Part shown: one piece after another, positions 1 to 7,972 of the stretch
Numbering within the stretch: position 1 is the first letter of the stretch
Layout: every line of letters begins with the position of its first letter
Made by a program: the position numbers and the translations under genes
The notes under the pieces: model-generated
Databases searched by the model: none
What the model saw: the letters and a program-made list of their open reading frames with translations, nothing else
What the model was told of the DNA's origin: nothing
Source of the DNA: Edaphobacter sp. 4G125
GTDB taxonomy: Bacteria > Acidobacteriota > Terriglobia > Terriglobales > Acidobacteriaceae
Direction of reading: 5' to 3'
DNA length: 64,000 bases
NCBI RefSeq assembly: GCF_014274685.1
Contig: NZ_CP060393.1
Coordinates: 2,911,501-2,975,500, forward strand

Positions 1-15
1 GAACGCCTTGCTTAA

Positions 16-66
16 CACGGCTTTAGCCGTGCCGTAAATAGTATCGAGAAAGGGGCTTTAGCCCCT
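16..66. repeat. Paired palindromes, REP/BIME-like intergenic element
   Basis: Two perfect short palindromes sit 19 bases apart: CACGGCTTTAGCCGTG (16-31) and AGGGGCTTTAGCCCCT (51-66). They share the core GGCTTTAGCC. Two related palindromes in an intergenic space are typical of REP-like elements. No second copy was noticed in this window, so genome-wide repetition is inferred only. Confidence 0.55.
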
Positions 67-189
67 GATGCCCTTCTTCAAACTTTCCCGCTACTTAAAG
101 CGAAGCATCCTCGATTGAAGCCCCTCCGCAACCGATTTCCACCGTCCCCCTCTTGACACTGCCTGCTATTCTTAAATTAAGAAGGTAAT

Positions 190-215
190 AAAGCCCGGCC
201 AATGGCCGGGCTTTT
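190..215. terminator. Rho-independent terminator, possibly bidirectional
   Basis: A GC-rich 10-bp stem, AAGCCCGGCC (191-200) and GGCCGGGCTT (204-213), encloses a 3-base AAT loop. A T-rich run follows and an A-rich run precedes, so it could stop transcription from either side. It would end a gene left of the window. Bases 1-332 otherwise hold only the palindromes at 16-66 and no convincing gene. Confidence 0.75.
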
Positions 216-332
216 GCTTTAACAAACCCCGCACATCGGAGGTACGAGCCTAAAGTATCTGCTTCGAATACTTTGCACACTTTTGGTAGGGGGAGGGGGA
301 TCGCGTAAACTCAACAGAGAGCATCCAGAAGC

Positions 333-2702
333 ATGCGCATCTTTACCCGGTACATCCTCCGCGAAGTCACTTCCTATGCCGTCCTCGGCGGAGTGTTATT
401 CACCTTTATGCTCTTCATGCGCAACCTCGGCGATATCGTTGCGCTCGTCGTCCGAGGTTCGGCCTCGCTCATGGATGTCCTGCGTATCTTCGCATACCTG
501 TTACCCAGCTTCCTCATCATGACCATCCCAATGGCGGTCCTGGTAGGAATCCTGCTAGGGCTCTCCCGACTCGCTGCCGACTCCGAGATCACAGCGATGC
601 GGGCCTCCGGCGTAGGCGTCTTCCAATTTATCCGGATCATTTCGATCCTTGCTCTGACCGCCCTCGTAGGCAGCCTCTTCAACTCGCTTTATCTCGCGCC
701 GAAATCGGCCGCCGCGACTCTGGCCCTCCAAGACTCGCTCAAATCCACCCAGGCCTCCTTTGAAGTCCAGCCCCGCGTCTTCTATGAAGATTTTCGCAAC
801 TACGTCCTCTTTATTCAGGACGTAAAACCGGCATCAGGAGCAGCGCTCTGGCGCCACGTCTTCCTCGCCGATCTCACTCAACCTGCAAACCCAAACATCA
901 CCACCGCCGACGAGGCGGTCGTCGTCTCCAACGATCCGCAAAGTATCCGGCTGCATCTCGTAAATGGCGGCCAGCACCAGACCTCTCCGACGGACCCGAA
1001 CCAATACAACATCTCCACCTTCGCCTCCACGGATCTGCCGATCCAAACCGGCGTGCAGGAAGACTCTCATCTCGGCCGTTCCAACACTCCAATCCTCGCG
1101 CTCCCTCTCTCCAATCTGTGGAGACTCGGGCACTCGCCGGACAATACCGTGCCGGGGGTTCGCGCGAATGTCTACCGAATCGAATTTCATCGCCGGCTCT
1201 CTTATCCGTTCGCCTGCATCGTCCTGATGTTGATTGGAGTTCCTCTCGGCCTCTCCTCAAAGCGCGGTGGAAAATCAACTGGCTTTGTTCTGACGATCGC
1301 CCTGGTCTTTATCTACTACTTCCTTTCACAGATTGGCATCGCCTTCGCTAAAAATGGAAAACTGTCTCCCTTCTTCGGGGTCTGGGGAGCAAACCTTCTC
1401 TTCGCTGCCTTTGGACTGGCTCTTCTTTACCAGATGTCTCACAGCGGCATCGCACTTGGGCTTATCTCGTCCGTCGGAACAGGGCTCAATAAACTGCTCA
1501 ACCGCATATTGCGAGATCGACAGTCGGCGTCGAACGGCAATTTCAACATAGCAACTGCGTTACGCCGCTTTCGCAGCACCTTTCACATTCAATTTCCTCT
1601 CCTGCTCGACGACTACATCATGCGCAGCTACGCATCGAACTTTGCGCTGATCCTACTGTCCTTTTCTTCTGTCTTCCTGATCTTTACCTTCTTTGAGCTG
1701 ATCGGAGATATCATCCGAAATCGCACCGCATTGATAACTGTTGGCGATTACCTGATCAACCTCATCCCCTACATCCTCTATAACGTCACCCCTCTCTGTG
1801 CTCTGGTCGCAGTGCTGATTACCTTCGGCGCGCTCAACCGTTCCTCAGAGCTCACCGCGATGAAAGCAACCGGAACCAGTTTGTACCGTATCGTCACCCC
1901 GGTCCTTGTTACGACGTTACTGATCGCAATCTCCCTTTTCGCCTTCGACGAACTTTACCTACCTACTGCCAATCGGCGGCAGGAGGCCCTGCGCTCTGTT
2001 ATCAAAGACAAACCTGCCCAAACTTTCCTTCGCCCCGATCGCAAGTGGATCTCCGGCCAGGCGGGCCCTTCAGGTTCATCCACGCGAATCTTCTACTATC
2101 AGTTCTTCGATGCAACCAAAAATGTTTTTGCAAATCTTACCGTCTTTGAATTCGATCCAGAGACCTTCGCGTTGAAACGGCGCATTTTTGCCGCCTCCGC
2201 TCACTGGAATGATCGCATCGATCAGTGGGTCTTCGAGAATGGCTGGCAACGCACCTTTGAAGGAGAGACGATCGCATCGTATCAACCCTTCACGATTACC
2301 GCTTTCCCAGACATTCACGAACAGCCCTCATACTTTGTAAAAGAGGATCGTCCCGCCCAGGAGATGAGCTATAACGAACTCTCCCATTACATCTCCGACC
2401 TCAATCAATCGGGCTTCGATACGAAACGGCTCAGCGTTCAACTCAACCGAAAGATCGCCTATCCCCTGATTACGCTCGTAATGGCGATTCTGGCTGTCCC
2501 CTTTGCACTCTCTATGGGAAAGCGCGGCTCGCTCGCCGGAATTGCCACAGCTATCGGCCTCGCCATTGCCTATTGGGTTGTGGATGGACTCTTCCAGGCC
2601 ATGGGCAATGTCAATACATTACCTGCAGCTCTTGCCGCCTGGACGCCCGATCTTCTCTTCGGAATCGCTGGAACTTATCTATTACTACGAACCTCAACCT
2701 AG
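333..2702 (+). CDS. Fused LptF-LptG lipopolysaccharide export permease
   Basis: Membrane permease of the Lpt ABC transporter, which extracts lipopolysaccharide from the inner membrane and passes it to the periplasmic bridge. The 789 residues are about twice the usual 360-residue length. Two complete YjgP/YjgQ (LptF/LptG) modules are visible: residues 1 to about 375 and about 430-789. Each starts with a basic MR-type end and a hydrophobic helix, has a soluble periplasmic domain, and ends with three membrane helices. Each also carries the family-like stretch SEITAMRASG or SELTAMKATG after its second helix. LptF and LptG are normally separate, so one chain probably supplies both halves. The ATPase LptB is not in the window. 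The ATG at 333 places the first helix at the N-terminus; the ribosome site is weak. An FKBP gene follows after 55 bases. Confidence 0.9.
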   Translation: MRIFTRYILREVTSYAVLGGVLFTFMLFMRNLGDIVALVVRGSASLMDVLRIFAYLLPSFLIMTIPMAVLVGILLGLSRLAADSEITAMRASGVGVFQFIRIISILALTALVGSLFNSLYLAPKSAAATLALQDSLKSTQASFEVQPRVFYEDFRNYVLFIQDVKPASGAALWRHVFLADLTQPANPNITTADEAVVVSNDPQSIRLHLVNGGQHQTSPTDPNQYNISTFASTDLPIQTGVQEDSHLGRSNTPILALPLSNLWRLGHSPDNTVPGVRANVYRIEFHRRLSYPFACIVLMLIGVPLGLSSKRGGKSTGFVLTIALVFIYYFLSQIGIAFAKNGKLSPFFGVWGANLLFAAFGLALLYQMSHSGIALGLISSVGTGLNKLLNRILRDRQSASNGNFNIATALRRFRSTFHIQFPLLLDDYIMRSYASNFALILLSFSSVFLIFTFFELIGDIIRNRTALITVGDYLINLIPYILYNVTPLCALVAVLITFGALNRSSELTAMKATGTSLYRIVTPVLVTTLLIAISLFAFDELYLPTANRRQEALRSVIKDKPAQTFLRPDRKWISGQAGPSGSSTRIFYYQFFDATKNVFANLTVFEFDPETFALKRRIFAASAHWNDRIDQWVFENGWQRTFEGETIASYQPFTITAFPDIHEQPSYFVKEDRPAQEMSYNELSHYISDLNQSGFDTKRLSVQLNRKIAYPLITLVMAILAVPFALSMGKRGSLAGIATAIGLAIAYWVVDGLFQAMGNVNTLPAALAAWTPDLLFGIAGTYLLLRTST

Positions 2703-2757
2703 GATCTTCAAGCAATCCCCCTCCTCAATAAACACCCTGGCCTACACTGGAATCACA

Positions 2758-3405
2758 ATGATCTTTCGCCCTTTATTTTTTGTAACTCTCTTGGCAGCTA
2801 CGGCTGCAGCTCAAACAGCGACAACATCTCCGAAAAGGCCAGCCGCACATCGCTCTTCGGCAACTACGGTGAAACAGGCTAAAGTGGCCCCAATCTCCAA
2901 CCCTGCAGATAATCCACCGAACGTCCCTCAGATCGAAGGAACCCCACAAAATCTTTACGCTCTTCGCTATATCGACATCCAAGTGGGTACGGGAGAACTC
3001 GCAAAACCGGAGCAGTACTATACGGTTCACTACACTGGCTGGCTTACCGATGGCACCAAATTCGATTCGTCTCATGACCATCCGGGCGATGAACCCATTG
3101 TCTTTCCCTATGGCGCACGCCGGGTGATTGCAGGCTGGGATACTGGGTTTGAAGGAATGCACGTTGGCGGAAAACGCCGTCTTTTCATCCCCTATCAGCT
3201 TGCATATGGCGAGATGGGGCGTCCGCCGGTTATTCCTCCCAAGGCCGACCTGATCTTCGACATCGAGCTGGTGTCTCAGTCCGATACTCCGCCAGAACCA
3301 AAGGAAGCCCCTGCGCCTTCCTCTCCAGCTAATCAGGACACCTCCCCGAATCAGCCTGCGGTGCAGCCTTTAGCCGGTTCCGCAACAGAACAGCCACATT
3401 CTTGA
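2758..3405 (+). CDS. Secreted FKBP-type peptidyl-prolyl cis-trans isomerase
   Basis: Catalyses cis-trans isomerisation of X-Pro bonds, probably in the periplasm as a folding helper. The ATG at 2758 was chosen because it begins a clear signal peptide (MIFRPLFFVTLLAATAAAQ), whereas the longer reading frame from 2503 overlaps lptFG and starts with unrelated residues. The 215-residue product has a linker rich in Ala, Thr and Pro. The FKBP domain covers about residues 75-175, with hallmark stretches VHYTGWLTDGTKFDSS, VIAGWDTGFEGM and LAYGEMGRPPVIPPKADL. A Pro/Ala/Ser-rich tail ends the protein. It lies 55 bases after lptFG on the same strand, so cotranscription is plausible. The link with envelope assembly is inferred. 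Confidence 0.9.
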   Translation: MIFRPLFFVTLLAATAAAQTATTSPKRPAAHRSSATTVKQAKVAPISNPADNPPNVPQIEGTPQNLYALRYIDIQVGTGELAKPEQYYTVHYTGWLTDGTKFDSSHDHPGDEPIVFPYGARRVIAGWDTGFEGMHVGGKRRLFIPYQLAYGEMGRPPVIPPKADLIFDIELVSQSDTPPEPKEAPAPSSPANQDTSPNQPAVQPLAGSATEQPHS

Positions 3406-3417
3406 ACATTCTGAAAA

Positions 3418-3457
3418 AAATGGCGCTGGGGGAATCTCCGAACCTCCTGCGCCATTT
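3418..3457. terminator. Stem-loop between FKBP and ABC exporter genes
   Basis: AAATGGCGC (3418-3426) pairs with GCGCCATTT (3449-3457) across a 22-base loop. An A-run precedes the stem, but no strong T-run follows on the plus strand. Terminator function for the upstream gene is therefore only moderately supported. Confidence 0.45.
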
Positions 3458-3493
3458 CGAGTATCTAATCTTTGCGGCTTAGACTATCTCTGT

Positions 3494-5302
3494 ATGATGC
3501 TGAATCGACTTAAACCTCTTGCCCCCTACCTCAAACGGTACTGGAAGGCTCTTGCCTGGGGTGGAGTCGCTGTTGTTTTCTACAACGTCATCAAAGTGCT
3601 GATTCCGATCGTCATTGGACACGCCATTGATGACATGCGTCAGGGCATTACGCAGCAGAAGATTCTCTTTCATGCCCTCCGACTTTTGCTGATTGCTGCA
3701 GGCTCCGCCATATTTCTTTACATTACCCGTCAGGTCATCATTGGGGCTTCGCGTGAGATTGAATACGACCTGCGCAACGATCTCTTCGCCAATCTTGAAC
3801 GTCAGTCCCCGAACTTCTACCACACGCACCGTACCGGTGACATCATGGCTCGCACAACCAATGACCTGAACGCCGTGCGCCAGCTTCTCGGGCCCGCCAT
3901 CATGTACAGCGCGAATACACTGGTCTTTACCTGTGCGGCACTGCCCTTCATGTATCGCATCAGCCCCAAGCTGACTTTCTTCGCTTTTGTTCCTCTTCCC
4001 GCAGCGTCGGTACTTGTTCAATATTTCGGTAATCGAATCCACCGCCGCTTTGAGCGTATTCAAGCAATGTTTTCTGACATCTCGGCCAAAGCGCAGGAGA
4101 ATTTCTCTGGAGCTCGCCTTATTCGCGCCTTTGCACAGGAACAAGCCGAAATCGAATCTTTTGAAGAGGCAAATCGCGAGTACATTCGGCGGAGCCTTCA
4201 TCTCGTTCGCCTGATGGCGATGCTATGGCCCACACTGGAGTTTGTTCTTGGCCTTTCGCTGATGATCACGCTTCTGATTGGAGGTCATGAGGTCGTACAG
4301 CACCATATCAGTGTGGGCGAGTTCACCAGCTTCAACGTCTACATGGTGCAGCTCATCTGGCCGATTATTGCCATCGGCTGGGTGGTCAACCTCTTTCAGC
4401 GAGGAACCGCCTCAATCGTCCGTATCGATGAGCTTCTCAAGCAACAACCCTCCATCACCGACGATCCTGCTCTCCTGACCTGCCGGCCCCATCCTGAAAC
4501 ACCCTGTACTGACACCGTGAACTCGTTGGTCTCGCTCCCTATCTGTAGTCTTCATGGTGACATCGAACTCCGGAATCTTTCCTTCGCTTACCCCAAAGGC
4601 CCTACGGTTCTTCACCATATCAATCTCCAGATCCCCGCAGGCTCTTCCCTGGCGATTGTTGGCCCGACTGGATCCGGGAAGTCGACCCTGGTCTCCCTTA
4701 TCGCGCGATTACAGGATGCTCAACCGGACATGGTTTTCATCGATAATGTTCCAATCCGGTCTTTCCCACTAGCTGAATTGCGTGCCAGCATTGGTTTCGT
4801 TCCGCAGGAAACATTCCTCTTTTCAGATACAATTCGCCATAACATCTCCTTTGGCTCTCCTAGCGCCACGGATGAACAGATCGAAGAAGCCGCCGCTATT
4901 GCGCATATCCTCACCGAGATCCTGGAATTTCCGCGCGGTTTTGAAACAATCGTAGGAGAACGAGGCGTAACCCTCTCTGGCGGCCAGAAACAACGCACAG
5001 CAATTGCCCGCGCCATCATTCGCGATCCTCGCATTCTTGTACTGGATGATTCTCTCGCCTCTGTGGACACCTACACCGAGGAGCGCATACTCCAGGGTCT
5101 TGCTCAAATTATGCGTGGTCGTACCACGATCTTTATCTCTCACCGCATCTCTACTGCTCGCAATGCAGATCAGATCGCTGTACTCGTCGAAGGGCGAATC
5201 GCAGAACTTGGAACACATGAGGAATTGTTAAACCGCAACGGTTATTACACGAGTCTCTACGAAAAACAACGTCTTGAAGAAGAGATTGCAGTTATAAGCT
5301 AG
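3494..5302 (+). CDS. MsbA-like ABC exporter, fused permease and ATPase
   Basis: A 602-residue half-transporter that would act as a homodimer in the inner membrane, exporting lipid or a drug-like substrate. The N-terminal about 320 residues form a six-helix ABC transmembrane domain. The nucleotide-binding domain follows, with Walker A GPTGSGKST near residue 390, signature LSGGQKQR near 495, Walker B ILVLDD near 514 and the switch ISHR. Its placement beside an Lpt permease makes a lipid-A or glycolipid flippase role attractive, but sequence alone cannot separate MsbA from the general MDR exporter family. The start is the first of two adjacent ATGs; there is no strong Shine-Dalgarno sequence. 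Confidence 0.9.
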   Translation: MMLNRLKPLAPYLKRYWKALAWGGVAVVFYNVIKVLIPIVIGHAIDDMRQGITQQKILFHALRLLLIAAGSAIFLYITRQVIIGASREIEYDLRNDLFANLERQSPNFYHTHRTGDIMARTTNDLNAVRQLLGPAIMYSANTLVFTCAALPFMYRISPKLTFFAFVPLPAASVLVQYFGNRIHRRFERIQAMFSDISAKAQENFSGARLIRAFAQEQAEIESFEEANREYIRRSLHLVRLMAMLWPTLEFVLGLSLMITLLIGGHEVVQHHISVGEFTSFNVYMVQLIWPIIAIGWVVNLFQRGTASIVRIDELLKQQPSITDDPALLTCRPHPETPCTDTVNSLVSLPICSLHGDIELRNLSFAYPKGPTVLHHINLQIPAGSSLAIVGPTGSGKSTLVSLIARLQDAQPDMVFIDNVPIRSFPLAELRASIGFVPQETFLFSDTIRHNISFGSPSATDEQIEEAAAIAHILTEILEFPRGFETIVGERGVTLSGGQKQRTAIARAIIRDPRILVLDDSLASVDTYTEERILQGLAQIMRGRTTIFISHRISTARNADQIAVLVEGRIAELGTHEELLNRNGYYTSLYEKQRLEEEIAVIS

Positions 5303-5360
5303 ATCGTTTTACTTAAATTAGATTTTCCAATTTGTGCGCACTTTTTTCACTTTAAGTCCA

Positions 5361-5389
5361 ATAGATAGGTGTAAAAACTAATAGATAGG
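5361..5389 (+). repeat. Direct repeat of ATAGATAGG, 20-base period
   Basis: ATAGATAGG occurs at 5361-5369 and again at 5381-5389, so the copies begin exactly 20 bases (two helical turns) apart. They lie just upstream of the PAS-protein start at 5411. Such spacing is typical of tandem activator sites. No partner regulator is identified. Confidence 0.35.
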
Positions 5390-5410
5390 CTTTCCCGTTT
5401 TACCTGTTGG

Positions 5411-6208
5411 ATGATAAAACGCAAAAAGAAGGTAAAACGTCATATCATAAGCAACTGTATTTTTGGGCCACTGGCCAACCGGGATGTGATGATTAAATTT
5501 CCAGAAACCTATCCATGGTGGTTACGCTACGCTACCTCCATCTTCGCGGCATCCGTTGCGTGGAGCCTGTCATGGTTCTTTGTTCATCACGGGCTTCGCC
5601 TGCATTCCAGTTTCATGCTCACGGCTGTCGTCATTACAGCTTGGTTTGGAGGTTTTGGACCCGGCGTCCTAACCTTCGTTCTAACCATACCCGCTCAAAT
5701 TTTGTTACGCGATCCAATCAATATCTGGTCCATTCGTGGTCATTCTGGATGGGCTGGTTTCTGCATCTATATCGTCAATGCCATTGTCGTTTGCAGCCTC
5801 TTTCGAAAACGTTACTATCAGAAATCGCACTCGACAGTCTCTCCGGTCGCCGTGACAGGAGGATGGATGTGGAAGTTCGATCCGGCTGATGGAGGAACCA
5901 TCGAAACCAATTCTCCTGAGTTTCCCAGCCTATCGATCACCCGTACGTTCGCCATGTGGCTTGAGACAGTACATCCAGATGATCGAGAATACCTGCAAAA
6001 GCAGATTCAACAAGCGCTATCCAACGGCCAGTTCGCGGCTCGGTACCACGTCGTGCACAACGACGGCGAAGTGCGGCTCGTCTCAATGTTTGGCGTCAAA
6101 ATCAACGACAATAGCCTTCGCAGAGACTATCTGATCGCAACCTGTCTTGAGGTTGGCGCTAGAGAGAATCCGGAGCATCTTGAATGGCATGCCCTCCCGC
6201 TTGGGTAA
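5411..6208 (+). CDS. Membrane protein with DUF4118-like helices and a PAS domain
   Basis: A 265-residue protein of unknown role. Residues about 35-135 hold four closely packed hydrophobic helices that resemble the DUF4118 (KdpD-type) sensor module. Residues about 150-255 look like a PAS_3 fold, with the typical WLETVHPDDRE stretch and a later YHVVHNDGEVRLVS strand pair. No histidine kinase, GGDEF or other output domain follows, although such modules usually head a sensor kinase. It may be a truncated sensor or a stand-alone signal-input protein. An in-frame ATG at 5489 (MIKFPETYPWW) begins nearer the first helix and is a credible alternative start. It stands alone between the ABC gene and a reverse-strand glycosyltransferase. 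Confidence 0.6.
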   Translation: MIKRKKKVKRHIISNCIFGPLANRDVMIKFPETYPWWLRYATSIFAASVAWSLSWFFVHHGLRLHSSFMLTAVVITAWFGGFGPGVLTFVLTIPAQILLRDPINIWSIRGHSGWAGFCIYIVNAIVVCSLFRKRYYQKSHSTVSPVAVTGGWMWKFDPADGGTIETNSPEFPSLSITRTFAMWLETVHPDDREYLQKQIQQALSNGQFAARYHVVHNDGEVRLVSMFGVKINDNSLRRDYLIATCLEVGARENPEHLEWHALPLG

Positions 6209-6233
6209 TAACTCCATTCGACACGCAGGATTT

Positions 6234-7436
6234 CTATCCCAGAGTGTAGCTGTTGGAAAACTCCCTTAGCACGACGCTGGTCGCCATTTCACTCCGAAGG
6301 ATCGACATAACTTCATGCAGCAGGGTCCATCCTGCCTGCTCTGCCGTAAATCGAGATTGAAAACACTCACCTGCTCTCGACCGAAATCTCTTTCGCTCCG
6401 CATCGTCCAGGTGAAGCCAGCGTCTGAGTAATAATTCAGTCCCTTGCAGGTCATCTGTTTCCACCAGCCCTGCTCCCGACCGGATAACCTCACGCCAGAT
6501 CTGAACCTTGTTGCTGAGTAACACAGGAGTATGAACCGCTAATGACTCGACAACTGCGATCCCGAAGTTCTCTTGATGTGAAGGAAGCACAAACGCATCC
6601 GCCGAACGTATCAATTCCCACTTGACATCCCCAGTGATCATTCCAGTCCAGATCACCCGATCTTGCAGGCCCGCCGTAGCAATCGTGTTTCTCATCGATT
6701 CGATATAAGAAGATTCCCCTGGGCCAGCCATGACCAGATCGATGTCCGGATGGTCCTGCGCAACCCGGGAGAACGCCTGTATCAGAAGCTCACAGCCCTT
6801 TTTAGGATGAATTCTTCCAAAGAACAGTAAAAAGCGGCGCCCTTTCAACTCGGGAAATCGGGACTGAGTTGATGGAATGAATCTCTCTGCCGGGGGTGGA
6901 GCAATGCCTAGAGGAGCCACCATCCCCTTCCAACGAAATGGAAAGAACGACCGAATTGATCGTTCCATCTCTTCTTCTGTAGTAAAGATGATTCCGGTTG
7001 CTTCGTCCAGAACTTTGCGAAGCTTAGCGCTCCAAAAGAACGTCTTCTTGATGTGCTTCAGAAGAAACTGCTCATTGAACCAGGGATCAAGCATCCCATG
7101 GGTGTAGACAAAATAAGGAACTTTGCGTGAGAGTGCAGCTTGCACTGCATTAGTCGGATACTGCCATAAACCATGAGCGATAACAGCATCAAAGTGTGGC
7201 CCATGCTGCTCGAGCCATCCAGCCATCCTTGGACAATACACGTAACTTGTTTTTCCTGGCCCTAATGCATGGACAGGAAAAGGCATCTCATCAAGATGAA
7301 CAGATCCAGGCGCATCGGCAGATGCGACTTCGATCGTGTGCCCTAATTTTTGGTGAACTAACCCAAGCTGCAAGAGCGCCTCGACCGGCCCTCCCGTTTT
7401 GCGATCTACAGACGTAATGACGTGAAGAAAACGCAC
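6234..7436 (-). CDS. GT4-type glycosyltransferase
   Basis: A retaining GT-B glycosyltransferase that transfers sugar from a nucleotide donor, probably in surface polysaccharide or glycolipid assembly. The N-terminal FLHVITSVDRKTGGP matches the acceptor-domain start. The C-terminal half carries FFGRIHPKKGCELLIQAF and the donor-site region PSHQENFGIAVVESLA, with the two glutamates of the E-x7-E motif. I chose a GTG start at 7436 because GAGG lies five bases before it and the family begins with this strand. An ATG at 7478 would add 14 residues without a ribosome site. No other polysaccharide gene is adjacent, so the acceptor is unknown. Confidence 0.85.
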   Translation of the reverse strand: MRFLHVITSVDRKTGGPVEALLQLGLVHQKLGHTIEVASADAPGSVHLDEMPFPVHALGPGKTSYVYCPRMAGWLEQHGPHFDAVIAHGLWQYPTNAVQAALSRKVPYFVYTHGMLDPWFNEQFLLKHIKKTFFWSAKLRKVLDEATGIIFTTEEEMERSIRSFFPFRWKGMVAPLGIAPPPAERFIPSTQSRFPELKGRRFLLFFGRIHPKKGCELLIQAFSRVAQDHPDIDLVMAGPGESSYIESMRNTIATAGLQDRVIWTGMITGDVKWELIRSADAFVLPSHQENFGIAVVESLAVHTPVLLSNKVQIWREVIRSGAGLVETDDLQGTELLLRRWLHLDDAERKRFRSRAGECFQSRFTAEQAGWTLLHEVMSILRSEMATSVVLREFSNSYTLG

Positions 7437-7610
7437 ATACACCTCGGAGAAAAGTTGTTCAGATCTCTTTTCTTTCAACTAAGCGGAAAACGTCGCCATT
7501 CTTCAGTCTTCTATTTTAATATAGTGCGCTTCTTGTTCGAACGAAATCAAGGCCGAGAACAAGAGAAAAATACAGAGTTGCCTGAACTATCCGTCTGCGA
7601 TTCTTTCGTG

Positions 7611-7658
7611 TCGGCAGGGGGTACCCCAGAACCGCAAAGGTCGGCGGCTTTGAGCCCC
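7611..7658 (-). pseudogene. Degenerate tRNA-Leu 3'-end-like sequence
   Basis: This stretch resembles the clearer tRNA-Leu remnant at 19848-19903 in the same orientation. Both have a CCGG/CGGC acceptor remnant, a G-run and C-run T arm, then ACCGCAA-GGTCGGCGG and TTTGAG. The T loop is shortened here and several bases differ. It could be an old attachment-site scar or chance similarity. The rest of 7437-7972 shows no supported gene; a short forward frame at 7726-7926 has no recognisable features. Confidence 0.3.
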
Positions 7659-7775
7659 ATTTCCTAGCGTTGCAGGGTCCGCAAGCAAACACATATTATT
7701 CGGATGAACTTATTATTTCCCGACAGTGGAATACAAGATAGCCGTCCTCATGGATCTTGCACTAAACGAGTTCGC

Positions 7776-7807
7776 CAGCCAGCACGGGATTATCCGCGTG
7801 CTGGCTG
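7776..7807. terminator. Strong 11-bp hairpin in intergenic space
   Basis: CAGCCAGCACG (7776-7786) and CGTGCTGGCTG (7797-7807) form a perfect 11-bp stem with a 10-base loop. No T-run is present on either strand, so it is either a weak terminator for the reverse-strand GH109 gene (ending at 7973) or another structured element. Confidence 0.35.
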
Positions 7808-7972
7808 AAATCCAAAGACAATTGCGGACTCATCTGACTTGGTACAAGAAAGCCCCTTCAAAGCCGCGCTGCACTAACTCATCGCTGATACGAACAACCA
7901 GGCTTTCTCACATCTGTTGCTTTTAGAATCCCCCCAAATATCTTTCGATAAATGAAACACAGAGAGATGTCT

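Noticed and set aside
2503-2757. Longer N-terminus for the FKBP protein
   Set aside because: It would overlap lptFG by 200 bases and bury the signal peptide.
3479-4201. 240-codon reverse-strand frame
   Set aside because: It is a shadow of the ABC exporter; no motif and low-plausibility composition.
7726-7926. 66-codon plus-strand frame
   Set aside because: No ribosome site, no recognisable domain, and it contains the 11-bp hairpin at 7776-7807.
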